From Aestuariibacter sp. GS-14 (GTDB lineage Bacteria; Pseudomonadota; Gammaproteobacteria; Enterobacterales; Alteromonadaceae), in assembly GCF_006494365.1 (NCBI RefSeq), contig NZ_VHIP01000011.1, positions 1-64,000 of the forward strand: a DNA stretch of 64,000 nucleotides, written 5' to 3'. Shown one piece after another: positions 55,905 through 64,000 of this stretch (positions within the stretch are counted from its first letter, which is position 1; each line of letters starts with the position of its first letter). The translations under genes and the position numbers were made by a program. A model generated the notes under the pieces. The model made no database searches. It saw only the letters and a program-made list of their open reading frames with translations, and had not been told where the DNA came from.

Positions 55905-55942
55905 CAAAAAAGCCACGCAAGCCCTGTGCAGACTGGCGCGGC
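55905..55942 (-). terminator. lon terminator
   Basis: On the minus strand GCCGCGC pairs with GCGTGGC (one G-U pair) around a long loop, followed by TTTTTTG. It lies 23 bases after the lon stop. Confidence 0.7.
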
Positions 55943-55964
55943 ATGGTTTTTACATGGATAAGTT

Positions 55965-58322
55965 TTAGCCGTTTAACGCAACGGGTTCAAAGCTTTCTAC
56001 AGGTTCCTGTAATGCTAAATCCAGTACATCATCAATCCACTGGACCGGGTGAATAGACAGGTCGCGTTTAACATTTTCCGGAATTTCTTCCAGATCGCGT
56101 TCATTATCTTTAGGGATAATCACCGTTTTAATCCCGCCTCTGTGCGCCGCCAGTAGTTTTTCTTTTAAACCACCAATCGCCAGCACTTCACCGCGCAGGG
56201 TAATTTCACCGGTCATAGCAACATCACATTTCACCGGATTACCGGTTAACGACGACACCAATGCCGTACACATGGCTATACCTGCACTGGGGCCATCTTT
56301 AGGAGTAGCACCTTCAGGAACGTGCACGTGAATATCCCGTTTCTCGTAGAAGTCACCGTTGATTCGCAGCTTCTCAGCGCGAGAGCGTACGACGGTCATC
56401 GCTGCATGAATCGACTCCTGCATAACATCACCCAATGAGCCGGTTGATGTCATTTTGCCTTTACCAGGCACAGAGGTTGTTTCAATGGTGAGTAAGTCAC
56501 CACCTACCTGAGTCCACGCCAAACCGGTCACCTGTCCAATCTGGTTGTTCTTATCGGCTTTGCCGTAATCAAAGCGCTGCACGCCCAGGTAGTCTTTCAG
56601 GTTGTCCTGATTCACCACAACTTTACTGGTAGATTTGTTTAACAGGATGTCTTTCACAGCCTTGCGACACACTTTGGAAATCTCGCGCTCAAGTGAACGC
56701 ACACCAGCTTCACGAGTGTAGTAACGGATCATACCAATAATGGCTGAGTCTTCGATTTCCAGTTCGTTTTTCTTCAGGCCATTACGCTCCATTTGTTTAC
56801 TCAGCAAATGGCGCTTCGCAATGTTAAGCTTTTCATCTTCGGTGTAGCCAGACAAACGAATGACTTCCATACGATCGAGCAGCGGTCCCGGGATGTTCAT
56901 GCTATTAGAGGTGGCAACAAACATCACATCGGACAAATCGTAATCCACTTCCAGGTAATGGTCGCTGAAGCTACTGTTTTGCTCCGGATCCAGTACCTCC
57001 AATAACGCTGACGCAGGATCACCACGCATATCTGACGACATCTTGTCGATTTCGTCTAACAGAAACAGTGGGTTTTTCACTTCCACTTTGGCCATTTTTT
57101 GGATCAGCTTACCCGGCAAAGATCCAATGTAGGTGCGGCGGTGGCCACGAATTTCCGCTTCGTCACGCACGCCGCCAAGTGCCATACGCACGTACTTACG
57201 ACCCGTGGCTTTGGCAATAGACTGCCCCAATGACGTTTTACCTACACCCGGAGGCCCAACCAAGCACAAAATCGGTCCTTTGAGCTTACGCACACGCTGT
57301 TGCACGGCTAAATACTCAATAATCCGCTCTTTCACTTTTTCTAACCCGTAGTGGTCGGCGTTTAAAATCTCTTCGGCTTTGGCCAGATTCTTTTTCACTG
57401 CTGACCGCTTATGCCATGGCACGCTGGTTAGCCAGTCGATATAACTTCTGACTACCGTTGCTTCGGCTGACATAGGCGACATCATTTTCAGCTTTTGCAG
57501 TTCTGCCCGGGCCTTGCCTTCTGCCTCTTCCGGCATTTTGGCTTCTTCAATTTTTTTGCTCAGCGCTTCAAACTCGTCAGGCGCGTCGTCCAGTTCACCC
57601 AGTTCTTTTTGAATGGCTTTCATTTGCTCATTCAAATAGTACTCGCGCTGCGACTTCTCCATTTGCTTTTTAACGCGGGTGCGGATCTTCTTTTCCACCT
57701 GCAGCAAATCGATTTCGCCTTCCATTAGCGCCATTAAGTACTCAAGGCGCTCGTTTACACCACGCATCTCAAGTACTTTCTGCTTTTCTACCAGTTTAAG
57801 TGGCATGTGCGCAGCCATAGTGTCAGCCAGGCGAGCAGCATCATCAATTCCGTTTAATGAAGTAAGCACCTCTGGTGGAATTTTTTTATTGAGCTTTACG
57901 TAGCCTTCGAACTGTGACACCGCAGAACGAATGAGCACTTCTTGTTCACTCTCTGGTAAGGCTTCATCACTCAGGCGATTGATGCCCGCCACAAAGAAAG
58001 GTTCGGTTTGAATATAGTCAGACACTTCGCCACGAACATTCCCTTCAACCAGTACTTTTACTGTGCCGTCCGGCAATTTAAGCAGTTGCAGGATAGTTGC
58101 AATAGTCCCTACGTTATAAATATCGCCGGTATCAGGCTCATCAATGCCCGCATCTTTCTGAGCAACTAAGAAAATTTGTTTGTCGCTGTCCATGGCCGCT
58201 TCCAGGCAGCGGATCGACTTCTCACGTCCAACGAATAAAGGTATGACCATATGGGGGTACACAACCACGTCCCGCAAGGCCAGTACAGGTATTTCAATGC
58301 GATTCTCTCGCTCTGATGTCAT
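55965..58322 (-). CDS. lon: ATP-dependent protease Lon
   Basis: Lon is the homo-hexameric cytoplasmic protease that removes damaged and regulatory proteins. It has an N-terminal LAN domain (start [20 protein letters not shown]), a coiled middle region, the AAA+ module with Walker [10 protein letters not shown] and Walker [11 protein letters not shown], and the C-terminal Ser-Lys protease ([11 protein letters not shown] with the Ser, [10 protein letters not shown] with the Lys). It has 785 residues (E. coli 784). A heat-shock promoter-like sequence lies upstream (58355-58381). It follows clpX after a terminator. Confidence 0.98.
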   Translation of the reverse strand: MTSERENRIEIPVLALRDVVVYPHMVIPLFVGREKSIRCLEAAMDSDKQIFLVAQKDAGIDEPDTGDIYNVGTIATILQLLKLPDGTVKVLVEGNVRGEVSDYIQTEPFFVAGINRLSDEALPESEQEVLIRSAVSQFEGYVKLNKKIPPEVLTSLNGIDDAARLADTMAAHMPLKLVEKQKVLEMRGVNERLEYLMALMEGEIDLLQVEKKIRTRVKKQMEKSQREYYLNEQMKAIQKELGELDDAPDEFEALSKKIEEAKMPEEAEGKARAELQKLKMMSPMSAEATVVRSYIDWLTSVPWHKRSAVKKNLAKAEEILNADHYGLEKVKERIIEYLAVQQRVRKLKGPILCLVGPPGVGKTSLGQSIAKATGRKYVRMALGGVRDEAEIRGHRRTYIGSLPGKLIQKMAKVEVKNPLFLLDEIDKMSSDMRGDPASALLEVLDPEQNSSFSDHYLEVDYDLSDVMFVATSNSMNIPGPLLDRMEVIRLSGYTEDEKLNIAKRHLLSKQMERNGLKKNELEIEDSAIIGMIRYYTREAGVRSLEREISKVCRKAVKDILLNKSTSKVVVNQDNLKDYLGVQRFDYGKADKNNQIGQVTGLAWTQVGGDLLTIETTSVPGKGKMTSTGSLGDVMQESIHAAMTVVRSRAEKLRINGDFYEKRDIHVHVPEGATPKDGPSAGIAMCTALVSSLTGNPVKCDVAMTGEITLRGEVLAIGGLKEKLLAAHRGGIKTVIIPKDNERDLEEIPENVKRDLSIHPVQWIDDVLDLALQEPVESFEPVALNG

Positions 58323-58354
58323 ACTTCTTCTCTGATTATTTCTAATGTGTCTTT

Positions 58355-58381
58355 ATATGGGGATGGGCAAACAAAGTTCAA
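58355..58381 (-). promoter_or_regulatory. Predicted sigma-32 heat-shock promoter of lon
   Basis: On the minus strand TTGAA (plus 58377-58381), a 14-base spacer and CCCCATAT (plus 58355-58362) match the sigma-32 consensus CTTGAA then CCCCATNT with a spacer of about 13-15. It lies about 33 bases before the lon ATG. Confidence 0.75.
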
Positions 58382-58458
58382 TAAATCCCCGGCATCTTTT
58401 GTGTAATCTACTGCAAAGCTTGCGCAAAAGCAGTAACTATTCCCGGATATCAGAAATA

Positions 58459-58481
58459 AAAAAAGGCCCGCAGGCCTTTTT
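58459..58481 (-). terminator. clpX terminator
   Basis: The stem AAAAAGGCC / GGCCTTTTT with loop CGCA lies 16 bases after the clpX stop and has a T-run on the minus strand (TTTTTTTATTTC). It separates clpPX from lon transcription. Confidence 0.9.
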
Positions 58482-58496
58482 AAATGTAGTGGAGTA

Positions 58497-59771
58497 TTAT
58501 TCACTTACCGCTTTTTTTTCCGCATTGTCGTAAATGAGAATCGGCTTGGACTCACCTTTGATTACGGTCTCGTCAATCACTACTTTACTTACGTTGTCCA
58601 TTGACGGTAACTCGTACATAGTTTCCAGAAGCACAGCCTCAACAATTGAACGCAATCCACGAGCACCGGTTTTGCGCTGCATCGCTTTCTTGGCAATCGC
58701 AAACAATGCATCTTCGCGGAACTCCAGCTCAGTGTCTTCCATTGCAAATAACGCAGCGTACTGTTTGGTAATTGCATTCTTCGGCTCTTTCAGAATCTGT
58801 ATTAACGCTTCTTCGTTGAGCTCATCTAAGCTGGTTACCACGGGTAAACGACCGATGAATTCAGGAATTAGTCCATACTTCACCAAATCTTCCGGCTCAA
58901 CCTGACGGAACAATTCGGAAATAGCCTTTTTGTTTTCCTTGGATTTCACTTCTGCGCCAAATCCAATACCGCCGCCTGCACTTGCACGCTGATCGATCAC
59001 TTTGTCCAAACCAGCGAATGCACCGCCGCAAATAAACAGGATGCGGGATGTATCGACCTGCAGAAATTCCTGCTGAGGATGCTTACGACCACCTTGCGGT
59101 GGGACCGACGCGACGGTACCTTCAATCAGTTTCAACAACGCCTGCTGCACACCTTCGCCGGAGACATCCCGCGTAATTGAGGGGTTATCTGACTTACGGC
59201 TGATTTTGTCAATTTCATCGATGTATACAATACCGCGCTGGGCTTTTTCTACATCGTAATCGCATTTTTGCAGCAGTTTCTGAATTATGTTCTCAACGTC
59301 TTCACCCACATAACCGGCTTCGGTTAACGTGGTTGCATCTGCCATGGTAAACGGCACATCCAACAAACGCGCAAGCGTTTCAGCCAATAATGTTTTACCA
59401 CTACCTGTTGGACCAATCAGCAGAATGTTGCTTTTGCCCAGTTCAACGCCATCGTGCACATCGCCATTACGCAATCGCTTGTAATGGTTGTATACCGCAA
59501 CCGACAGAACTTTCTTTGCATGCTCCTGACCAATTACGTAGTCGTTCAGGTGCGCATGAATTTCCTGTGGTTTGGGCAGTGAGTTCTGCTTTTGTTTATT
59601 CGGCGCGATCTCCTTGATCTCTTCACGAATAATATCGTTGCACAACTCTACACACTCGTCGCAGATGAACACCGAGGGACCGGCGATAAGCTTTCTGACC
59701 TCGTGCTGGCTTTTGCCACAGAACGAGCAATACAGAAGTTTATTGTCGCCGTCGCTTTGTTTATCGCTCAT
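58497..59771 (-). CDS. clpX: ClpX ATPase subunit of ClpXP
   Basis: ClpX is a AAA+ unfoldase that feeds substrates to ClpP. It has the N-terminal zinc-binding C4 domain ([11 protein letters not shown], then CDECVELC), Walker A GPTGSGKT, Walker [11 protein letters not shown], and the RKSDNPS loop. At 424 residues it matches E. coli ClpX (424). In E. coli ClpXP degrades the released RseA fragment, linking this gene to the sigma-E system at the other end of the window. It lies 62 bases after clpP. Confidence 0.98.
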   Translation of the reverse strand: MSDKQSDGDNKLLYCSFCGKSQHEVRKLIAGPSVFICDECVELCNDIIREEIKEIAPNKQKQNSLPKPQEIHAHLNDYVIGQEHAKKVLSVAVYNHYKRLRNGDVHDGVELGKSNILLIGPTGSGKTLLAETLARLLDVPFTMADATTLTEAGYVGEDVENIIQKLLQKCDYDVEKAQRGIVYIDEIDKISRKSDNPSITRDVSGEGVQQALLKLIEGTVASVPPQGGRKHPQQEFLQVDTSRILFICGGAFAGLDKVIDQRASAGGGIGFGAEVKSKENKKAISELFRQVEPEDLVKYGLIPEFIGRLPVVTSLDELNEEALIQILKEPKNAITKQYAALFAMEDTELEFREDALFAIAKKAMQRKTGARGLRSIVEAVLLETMYELPSMDNVSKVVIDETVIKGESKPILIYDNAEKKAVSE

Positions 59772-59833
59772 AGATTATTGCCTCTATACTGCCCGGCAAA
59801 CGTAATCAATAACACCGGGCTTATATAACTATA

Positions 59834-60460
59834 CTACTTAGCAGCCTTTGCGTCAGATCGATTTGTTAAAACCTGATCGATTAGCCCGTATTCTTTGGCT
59901 TCTAGCGCACTCAAAAAGTTGTCGCGATCTGTATCCTTAGCGACTGTCTCATAATCCTGCCCGGTATGCTGGGCCATCAAACGATTTAACTTCTCTTTTA
60001 TGCTTAAAATTTCACGGGCGTGGATTTCAAAGTCAGATGCCTGCCCCTGGAAACCACCTAATGGCTGGTGAATCATTACGCGGGCATTAGGTAAACAATA
60101 ACGCTTGCCTTTAGCACCGCCTGATAATAAGAACGCACCCATGCTGGCAGCCTGACCTACACATACTGTGCTTACGTCGGGCTTAATAAAATTCATGGTG
60201 TCATAAATGGCCATGCCTGCAGTAACAGAGCCGCCAGGAGAGTTGATGTAGAGGAAGATGTCTTTTTCTGGGTTTTCTGCTTCCAGAAACAGCATTTGCG
60301 CGACGATAAGATTGGCCATGTGATCCTCTACCTGACCAACGAGGAAAATCACATTTTCCTTTAAAAGACGCGAATATATATCGTAAGAACGCTCTCCTTT
60401 AGCGGTTTGTTCAACAACCATGGGGACCAGAGCGTTCATCGGATCAAATGGGCTATGCAT
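59834..60460 (-). CDS. clpP: ClpP serine protease subunit
   Basis: ClpP is the tetradecameric peptidase. The catalytic Ser is in [11 protein letters not shown], the His in [10 protein letters not shown], and the Asp in the KDTDRD region. Its 208 residues include a short N-terminal propeptide (E. coli 207). It lies 98 bases after tig. A hairpin sits in that gap, and a TTGACT / TTTAAA pair with 17-base spacing on the minus strand just upstream of it is a possible clpP promoter. Confidence 0.97.
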   Translation of the reverse strand: MHSPFDPMNALVPMVVEQTAKGERSYDIYSRLLKENVIFLVGQVEDHMANLIVAQMLFLEAENPEKDIFLYINSPGGSVTAGMAIYDTMNFIKPDVSTVCVGQAASMGAFLLSGGAKGKRYCLPNARVMIHQPLGGFQGQASDFEIHAREILSIKEKLNRLMAQHTGQDYETVAKDTDRDNFLSALEAKEYGLIDQVLTNRSDAKAAK

Positions 60461-60491
60461 TTTGCGATACCTTACGTACTAACAGAAATAA

Positions 60492-60517
60492 AAATGCTCG
60501 GACTAGACCGAGCATTT
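60492..60517 (-). terminator. Hairpin between tig and clpP
   Basis: The stem AAATGCTCGG / CCGAGCATTT with a 6-base loop is followed on the minus strand by TTTTTATTT. It probably ends or attenuates the tig transcript before clpP. Confidence 0.82.
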
Positions 60518-60558
60518 AAACAGTTGCTTGTAGGTTAAGTCAATGTAGGAGTGTAAAA

Positions 60559-61863
60559 TTACCCCTGTTTGTTCATAACCTCGTCAAACGCTTTTGCTAC
60601 GTCGGTAGTTTTTGCTTTGCTCACTACCCACTCAATAGCTTGCTCTTCAAGCGCAACGTTTTGCATTTGCTGCATCAGTTCACGGTTGTTTTTGTAGTAC
60701 TCAACCACTTCCTGAGGATCTTCATAAGCAGATGCCATGGTTTCAATCAGGCTATCAACTTTTGCCTGATCGACTTTAATTTCGTTTTGCTTGATGATTT
60801 CGCCCAGTAACAATCCAATTGTTACGCGACGCTTGGCGTTATCTTTAAACAGGTCGCCTGGCAGTTCTGGCAGGTTTGCACCGCCGCCTTGCTGGCTGAA
60901 ACGTTGTCTGGCTTGCTCACGCAGTGCATTGATTTCTTGTTCAATCAACGCAGCAGGCACGTCCAGCTCGTTCTTTTCAAGCAGTTTAGCAATCACTTTT
61001 TCTTTCAGTTCGTTTTTCAGTGTTGTGCTCAGCTCGCGTTCCATGTTTTTACGCACTTCAGCTTTTAATGCTTCTACATCACCGTCTTCGATACCGAACA
61101 GTTTTGCAAACTCTTCATCTACTTTAGGCAGCGTCAGGCCTTCAACATTCTTCACGGTAACCGCGAATTGTGCTGCTTTACCTTTCAGCGCTTCAGCGTG
61201 GTAATCTTCAGGGAAGGTGACGTCAACAGTCACTTCGTCACCTTTCTTCGCGCCTACCAGTGGCTCTTCGAAACCAGGGATCATGCGATTTTTGCCCAGC
61301 TCCAGCGTGAAATCTTCGGCTTTACCACCGTCAAACTCTACACCGTCTACTGTGCCAACGAAATCGATAACAACGCGGTCGTCTTTACGTGCTTTACGAC
61401 GTACTTCTTTCCACTCACCGTGTTGCTTCTGGAGCGTTTCCATCATGTTGTCCAGGTCAGCATCGCTGATCTCAACAACAGTCTTCTCAAGCTCGATTTC
61501 ATCTACGCCCTTCACTTCTACTTCAGGGTAAACTTCGAACTTGGCTACGAATTCTAAATCTTCACCGTCCTGATCTTTTGTTAATTCAAAAGAAGGCATG
61601 CCTGCAGGATTGATTTTTTCCTGAACAATGGCCTGGTAGAAGTTTTGCTGCATAACATCACCAGCAACTTCCTGACGTACGGCCTGGCCGTAACGCTTCT
61701 TGATTACGCTTACTGGTACTTTACCTGGGCGGAAACCGTTAATACGCTGGGTTTTAGCTAACTGCTGTAAACGCGCTTTAACCGCATTATCTACTGACTC
61801 AGCAGAAACAGTAATAGTAAGACGGCGTTCTAACCCTTGAGTCGTCTCGACTGAAACTTGCAT
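60559..61863 (-). CDS. tig: Trigger factor
   Basis: Trigger factor is the ribosome-bound chaperone and prolyl isomerase that meets nascent chains at the exit tunnel. The ribosome-binding tail carries [17 protein letters not shown] near residue 45. The FKBP-type PPIase domain covers about 160-245 ([13 protein letters not shown], then [15 protein letters not shown]), and the helical C-terminal domain follows. At 434 residues it is close to E. coli (432). It heads the tig-clpP-clpX-lon-hupB-ppiD array. Confidence 0.97.
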   Translation of the reverse strand: MQVSVETTQGLERRLTITVSAESVDNAVKARLQQLAKTQRINGFRPGKVPVSVIKKRYGQAVRQEVAGDVMQQNFYQAIVQEKINPAGMPSFELTKDQDGEDLEFVAKFEVYPEVEVKGVDEIELEKTVVEISDADLDNMMETLQKQHGEWKEVRRKARKDDRVVIDFVGTVDGVEFDGGKAEDFTLELGKNRMIPGFEEPLVGAKKGDEVTVDVTFPEDYHAEALKGKAAQFAVTVKNVEGLTLPKVDEEFAKLFGIEDGDVEALKAEVRKNMERELSTTLKNELKEKVIAKLLEKNELDVPAALIEQEINALREQARQRFSQQGGGANLPELPGDLFKDNAKRRVTIGLLLGEIIKQNEIKVDQAKVDSLIETMASAYEDPQEVVEYYKNNRELMQQMQNVALEEQAIEWVVSKAKTTDVAKAFDEVMNKQG

Positions 61864-62040
61864 TGTATTACCTCAACTGTGCGCCTAAGACGCTTTATTT
61901 TCCAGCCTTAATCCTTTGGCAGTGTTGATTTACTTACCAGCAGAAAAAGGTCGATTCTTCGCGCTTACTAATGTGCGCTGCCATAAAAAGACGCAGTAGT
62001 ATACAGTTTGCTAAATGCAGAGTCGAGCGATAAAAACGAG

Positions 62041-62056
62041 TTTCACAGTAGTGAAA
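62041..62056 (-). terminator. Possible terminator of the tRNA operon
   Basis: A 6-bp stem TTTCAC / GTGAAA with loop AGTA lies 51 bases after the last tRNA. On the minus strand TTTTTATCG follows a few bases later. The stem is short, so this is tentative. Confidence 0.35.
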
Positions 62057-62106
62057 TGCGGAGTGGTCATAAAAACAGCAAAATTGCGATTTGCGAAGCT
62101 GATAAA

Positions 62107-62183
62107 TGGTCGGTGAGACAGGATTTGAACCTGCGACCCCTTGTACCCAAAACAAGTGCGCTACCAAGCTGCGCCACTCACCG
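62107..62183 (-). tRNA. tRNA-Pro (anticodon TGG), second copy
   Basis: This 77-base cloverleaf includes the encoded CCA. The anticodon stem CTTGT / ACAAG encloses loop TTTGGGT, so the anticodon is TGG. The D-loop (GGTAGCGC) and T-arm (GGTTCAAATCC) are normal. It is the last tRNA of the operon and is identical to the first (62602-62678). Confidence 0.97.
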
Positions 62184-62206
62184 ACACGAAGAGATATTTG
62201 CTGAAG

Positions 62207-62291
62207 TGGTGCGGAAGGAGAGACTTGAACTCTCACGCCGTGAAGCACTGGAACCTAAATCCAGCGTGTCTACCAATTTCACCACTTCCGC
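62207..62291 (-). tRNA. tRNA-Leu (anticodon TAG)
   Basis: This 85-base class II tRNA has a long variable arm and an encoded CCA. Anticodon stem CTGGA / TCCAG encloses loop TTTAGGT, giving anticodon TAG (reads CUA and CUG). The acceptor stem starts GCGGAAG. Confidence 0.96.
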
Positions 62292-62297
62292 GAAAAA

Positions 62298-62374
62298 TGG
62301 GGTGGACGATGGGACTTGAACCCACGACAACCGGAATCACAATCCGGGGCTCTACCAACTGAGCTACGCCCACC
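62298..62374 (-). tRNA. tRNA-His (anticodon GTG)
   Basis: The anticodon loop is ATTGTGATT, giving GTG. The acceptor stem GTGGGCG is preceded by the extra G-1 typical of tRNA-His, opposite the C before the encoded CCA. The T-arm is GGGTTCAAGTCCC. Confidence 0.96.
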
Positions 62375-62499
62375 ATTGAGGTGTTGCTGATTATACAAAT
62401 AATAGCTGTGGTTTGGTAACTATTATTTGTTTATGCTACGTTTTTTAACCAATTCGGACAAACTGTCTGACCTGGCGTTTCACCCTGCCGACCTCGCTT

Positions 62500-62576
<77 letters not shown>

Positions 62577-62601
62577 TCGGCGAATCTACGCTAGCATAAA
62601 G

Positions 62602-62678
62602 TGGTCGGTGAGACAGGATTTGAACCTGCGACCCCTTGTACCCAAAACAAGTGCGCTACCAAGCTGCGCCACTCACCG
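62602..62678 (-). tRNA. tRNA-Pro (anticodon TGG), first copy
   Basis: This 77-base tRNA is identical in sequence to 62107-62183, including the CCA end. It is the first gene of the operon (Pro-Arg-His-Leu-Pro), about 44 bases after the predicted promoter. Confidence 0.97.
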
Positions 62679-62721
62679 ACTGCGTAACAGGAGCAAATTT
62701 CCCTCTCGTTACGGGGGGCGC

Positions 62722-62750
62722 ATGTTACCGATTTGCCCCTACCTCGTCAA
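62722..62750 (-). promoter_or_regulatory. Predicted stringent-type promoter of the tRNA operon
   Basis: On the minus strand TTGACG (plus 62745-62750), a 17-base spacer and TAACAT (plus 62722-62727) are followed immediately by GCGCCCCCC. A GC-rich discriminator of this kind marks promoters of stable RNA genes inhibited by ppGpp. Confidence 0.8.
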
Positions 62751-62972
62751 ACACTTTTTTCACGCAAAATGTTCATATGCTCATTAACTCATCAACCGTG
62801 TTATTTTTTCGCCAATTTGGGGGGCTGAGGCACATAATTCCCCTCGGCTGTGTAAATAGTGAAATTATGGCTGCGAGCGCACTATAGACGGAATGCTAAC
62901 TTCCTAAGCCGGGCTATTTGTGTGAAAATATCGCACTCCCGTTTTTTAATTCACTGGAAGCAGCAAGCAACT

Positions 62973-63827
62973 ATGACCGCGCACCTTATAGATGGTAAAC
63001 AAATTGCCAAACAAGTCCGACAAGACGTCGCCAGTTATGTGAAATCGTTAAACGACGCCGGAAAACGTCAACCTGGCCTGGCAGTGGTACTGGTAGGTGC
63101 TGATCCTGCTTCTCAAGTGTATGTCTCTAACAAACGCAAAGCCTGCGAAGAAGTTGGCTTTTTATCCCGCTCTTTCGATTTACCTGCCGACAGCAATCAG
63201 GATGAATTAATTGAGCTGGTTGATAAGCTCAACAATGATCCGGAAATTGACGGCATACTGGTTCAATTACCCTTGCCTGCGGGGCTCAACGCCGAAGCCA
63301 TTTTAGAACGCATACACCCGCACAAAGACGTTGATGGCTTCCATCCATACAATATCGGCCGATTAGCACAACGTATTCCAGCGCTGCGCCCTTGTACGCC
63401 CAAAGGCATCATGACCATGATTGAAGCCACCAAGCGCCCGGTGAAAGGACTGGATGCGGTGATTGTTGGCGCTTCAAACATTGTAGGACGCCCGATGTCG
63501 CTGGAGCTATTGCTGGCGGGCTGCACGGTAACCACCTGCCACAAATTTACTCAGGACTTAAAATCGCACGTTAGCCGCGCAGACTTGCTGGTCGTGGCCG
63601 TAGGCAAACCTGAATTTATTCCAGGCGACTGGATTAAGCCAGGCGCCATTGTGATTGACGTGGGTATTAACCGCACCGCAGAAGGTGGTCTGGTAGGTGA
63701 TGTGGAGTTTGACAAAGCAAAAGACCGTGCTGGCTACATCACACCGGTGCCCGGTGGCGTGGGTCCTATGACCGTTGCAAGCCTGATTGAAAACACGCTG
63801 GAAGCTTACGTTAAGTTTCATTCATGA
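62973..63827 (+). CDS. folD: Methylenetetrahydrofolate dehydrogenase/cyclohydrolase FolD
   Basis: FolD is the bifunctional enzyme of one-carbon metabolism. Motifs include [13 protein letters not shown] (with the catalytic Lys region), [16 protein letters not shown]-like [11 protein letters not shown], and the NADP-binding [16 protein letters not shown]. The ATG at 62973 gives 284 residues, as in E. coli (288). The frame is open 38 codons upstream without similarity. The stop overlaps the next start (ATGA). Confidence 0.96.
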   Translation: MTAHLIDGKQIAKQVRQDVASYVKSLNDAGKRQPGLAVVLVGADPASQVYVSNKRKACEEVGFLSRSFDLPADSNQDELIELVDKLNNDPEIDGILVQLPLPAGLNAEAILERIHPHKDVDGFHPYNIGRLAQRIPALRPCTPKGIMTMIEATKRPVKGLDAVIVGASNIVGRPMSLELLLAGCTVTTCHKFTQDLKSHVSRADLLVVAVGKPEFIPGDWIKPGAIVIDVGINRTAEGGLVGDVEFDKAKDRAGYITPVPGGVGPMTVASLIENTLEAYVKFHS

Positions 63828-64000
63828 GCATGATACCAGACACCCCGGCCAGCCTGCATGTGCAGCGCTGGTTGGATACCATGGTAATTGCGCATAACTT
63901 TTGTCCATTTGCCCGTTATGTGCGTGAGCACAACCAAATCCGCTATGCAGAATGCACAAGTGCCGACATGGCCGATGCACTCACCGCGCTGCAAGATGAA
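63824..64000 (+). CDS. DUF1415-family protein, cut by window end
   Basis: This frame starts ATGAGCATG, overlapping the folD stop by four bases, and runs open to the window edge (59 codons). It contains [19 protein letters not shown], the N-terminal pattern of DUF1415 (usually about 180 residues). Its function is unknown. Coupling to folD suggests cotranscription. Confidence 0.8.
   Translation, partial: MSMIPDTPASLHVQRWLDTMVIAHNFCPFARYVREHNQIRYAECTSADMADALTALQDE

Larger units (their letters stand above)
55638..55964. other. Intergenic region between lon and hupB
   Basis: These 327 bases hold the hupB promoter (55703-55731) and the lon terminator (55905-55942). The rest is AT-rich without a gene. 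Confidence 0.6.

Noticed and set aside
62008-62319. Plus-strand open frames over the tRNA genes, including one repeated at 62636-62887
   Set aside because: They translate the reverse strand of the tRNAs. Their shared peptide arises only because the two tRNA-Pro genes are identical.

Overview
The window looks like chromosomal DNA of a marine gammaproteobacterium close to Alteromonas (Alteromonadales). This is inferred from gammaproteobacterial gene orders (rpoE-rseABC-lepA-lepB-rnc-era; rpsT / murJ-ribF-ileS-lspA-fkpB-ispH; hupB-lon-clpX-clpP-tig), from a GlnB very close to the E. coli protein, and from the sdhE-cptA and ygfZ genes. No rRNA, phage, insertion sequence, integrase or CRISPR array was seen.

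Region 1 (1-14.6 kb) is housekeeping. It holds the envelope-stress sigma-E operon rpoE-rseA-rseB-rseC, followed on the same strand by lepA-lepB-rnc-era. A good sigma-E-type promoter precedes rpoE. Then come nadB, a TauE-family transporter, sdhE-cptA-maoC, ygfZ, slyD, and glnB-nadE.

Region 2 (14.8-26.4 kb) encodes the type IV pilus tip. It has a complete minor-pilin set (fimT, pilE, pilY1, pilX, pilW, pilV) and, next to it, a second divergent set (fimT-, pilV-, pilX- and pilW-like) without its own pilY1 or pilE. A broken VOC/glyoxalase-family gene with a 14-bp tandem duplication lies inside the second set.

Region 3 (26.8-35.9 kb) is the least understood system here. It is a five-gene operon of two transglutaminase-like proteins (one fused to DUF2126, a putative amidoligase), two circularly permuted ATP-grasp proteins and two alpha-E (DUF403) domains. 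It looks like a pathway that makes and trims an amide- or peptide-linked product of unknown identity. The first ATP-grasp copy has lost motifs kept in the second.

Region 4 (35.9-46.2 kb) has small membrane genes (one frameshifted), a pair of short palindromic repeats and a lone pilin gene next to ispH. The conserved ispH-fkpB-lspA-ileS-ribF-murJ cluster, a CBS protein and rpsT follow. In Pseudomonas aeruginosa the minor-pilin operon lies next to ispH, so regions 2-3 look like an expansion of that locus.

Region 5 (46.4-53 kb) is accessory. It has an LpxH-like phosphoesterase, an OlsF-like bifunctional acyltransferase (aminolipid synthesis), a lipoprotein, DUF1272, VanZ-like, OpgC-like acyltransferase and DUF6265 genes, and a 57-residue membrane protein.

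Region 6 (53.3-64 kb) is protein quality control (ppiD, hupB, lon with a sigma-32-type promoter, clpX, clpP, tig). It is followed by a five-gene tRNA operon (Pro-Arg-His-Leu-Pro) behind a stringent-type promoter, then folD and the start of a DUF1415 gene cut by the window edge.
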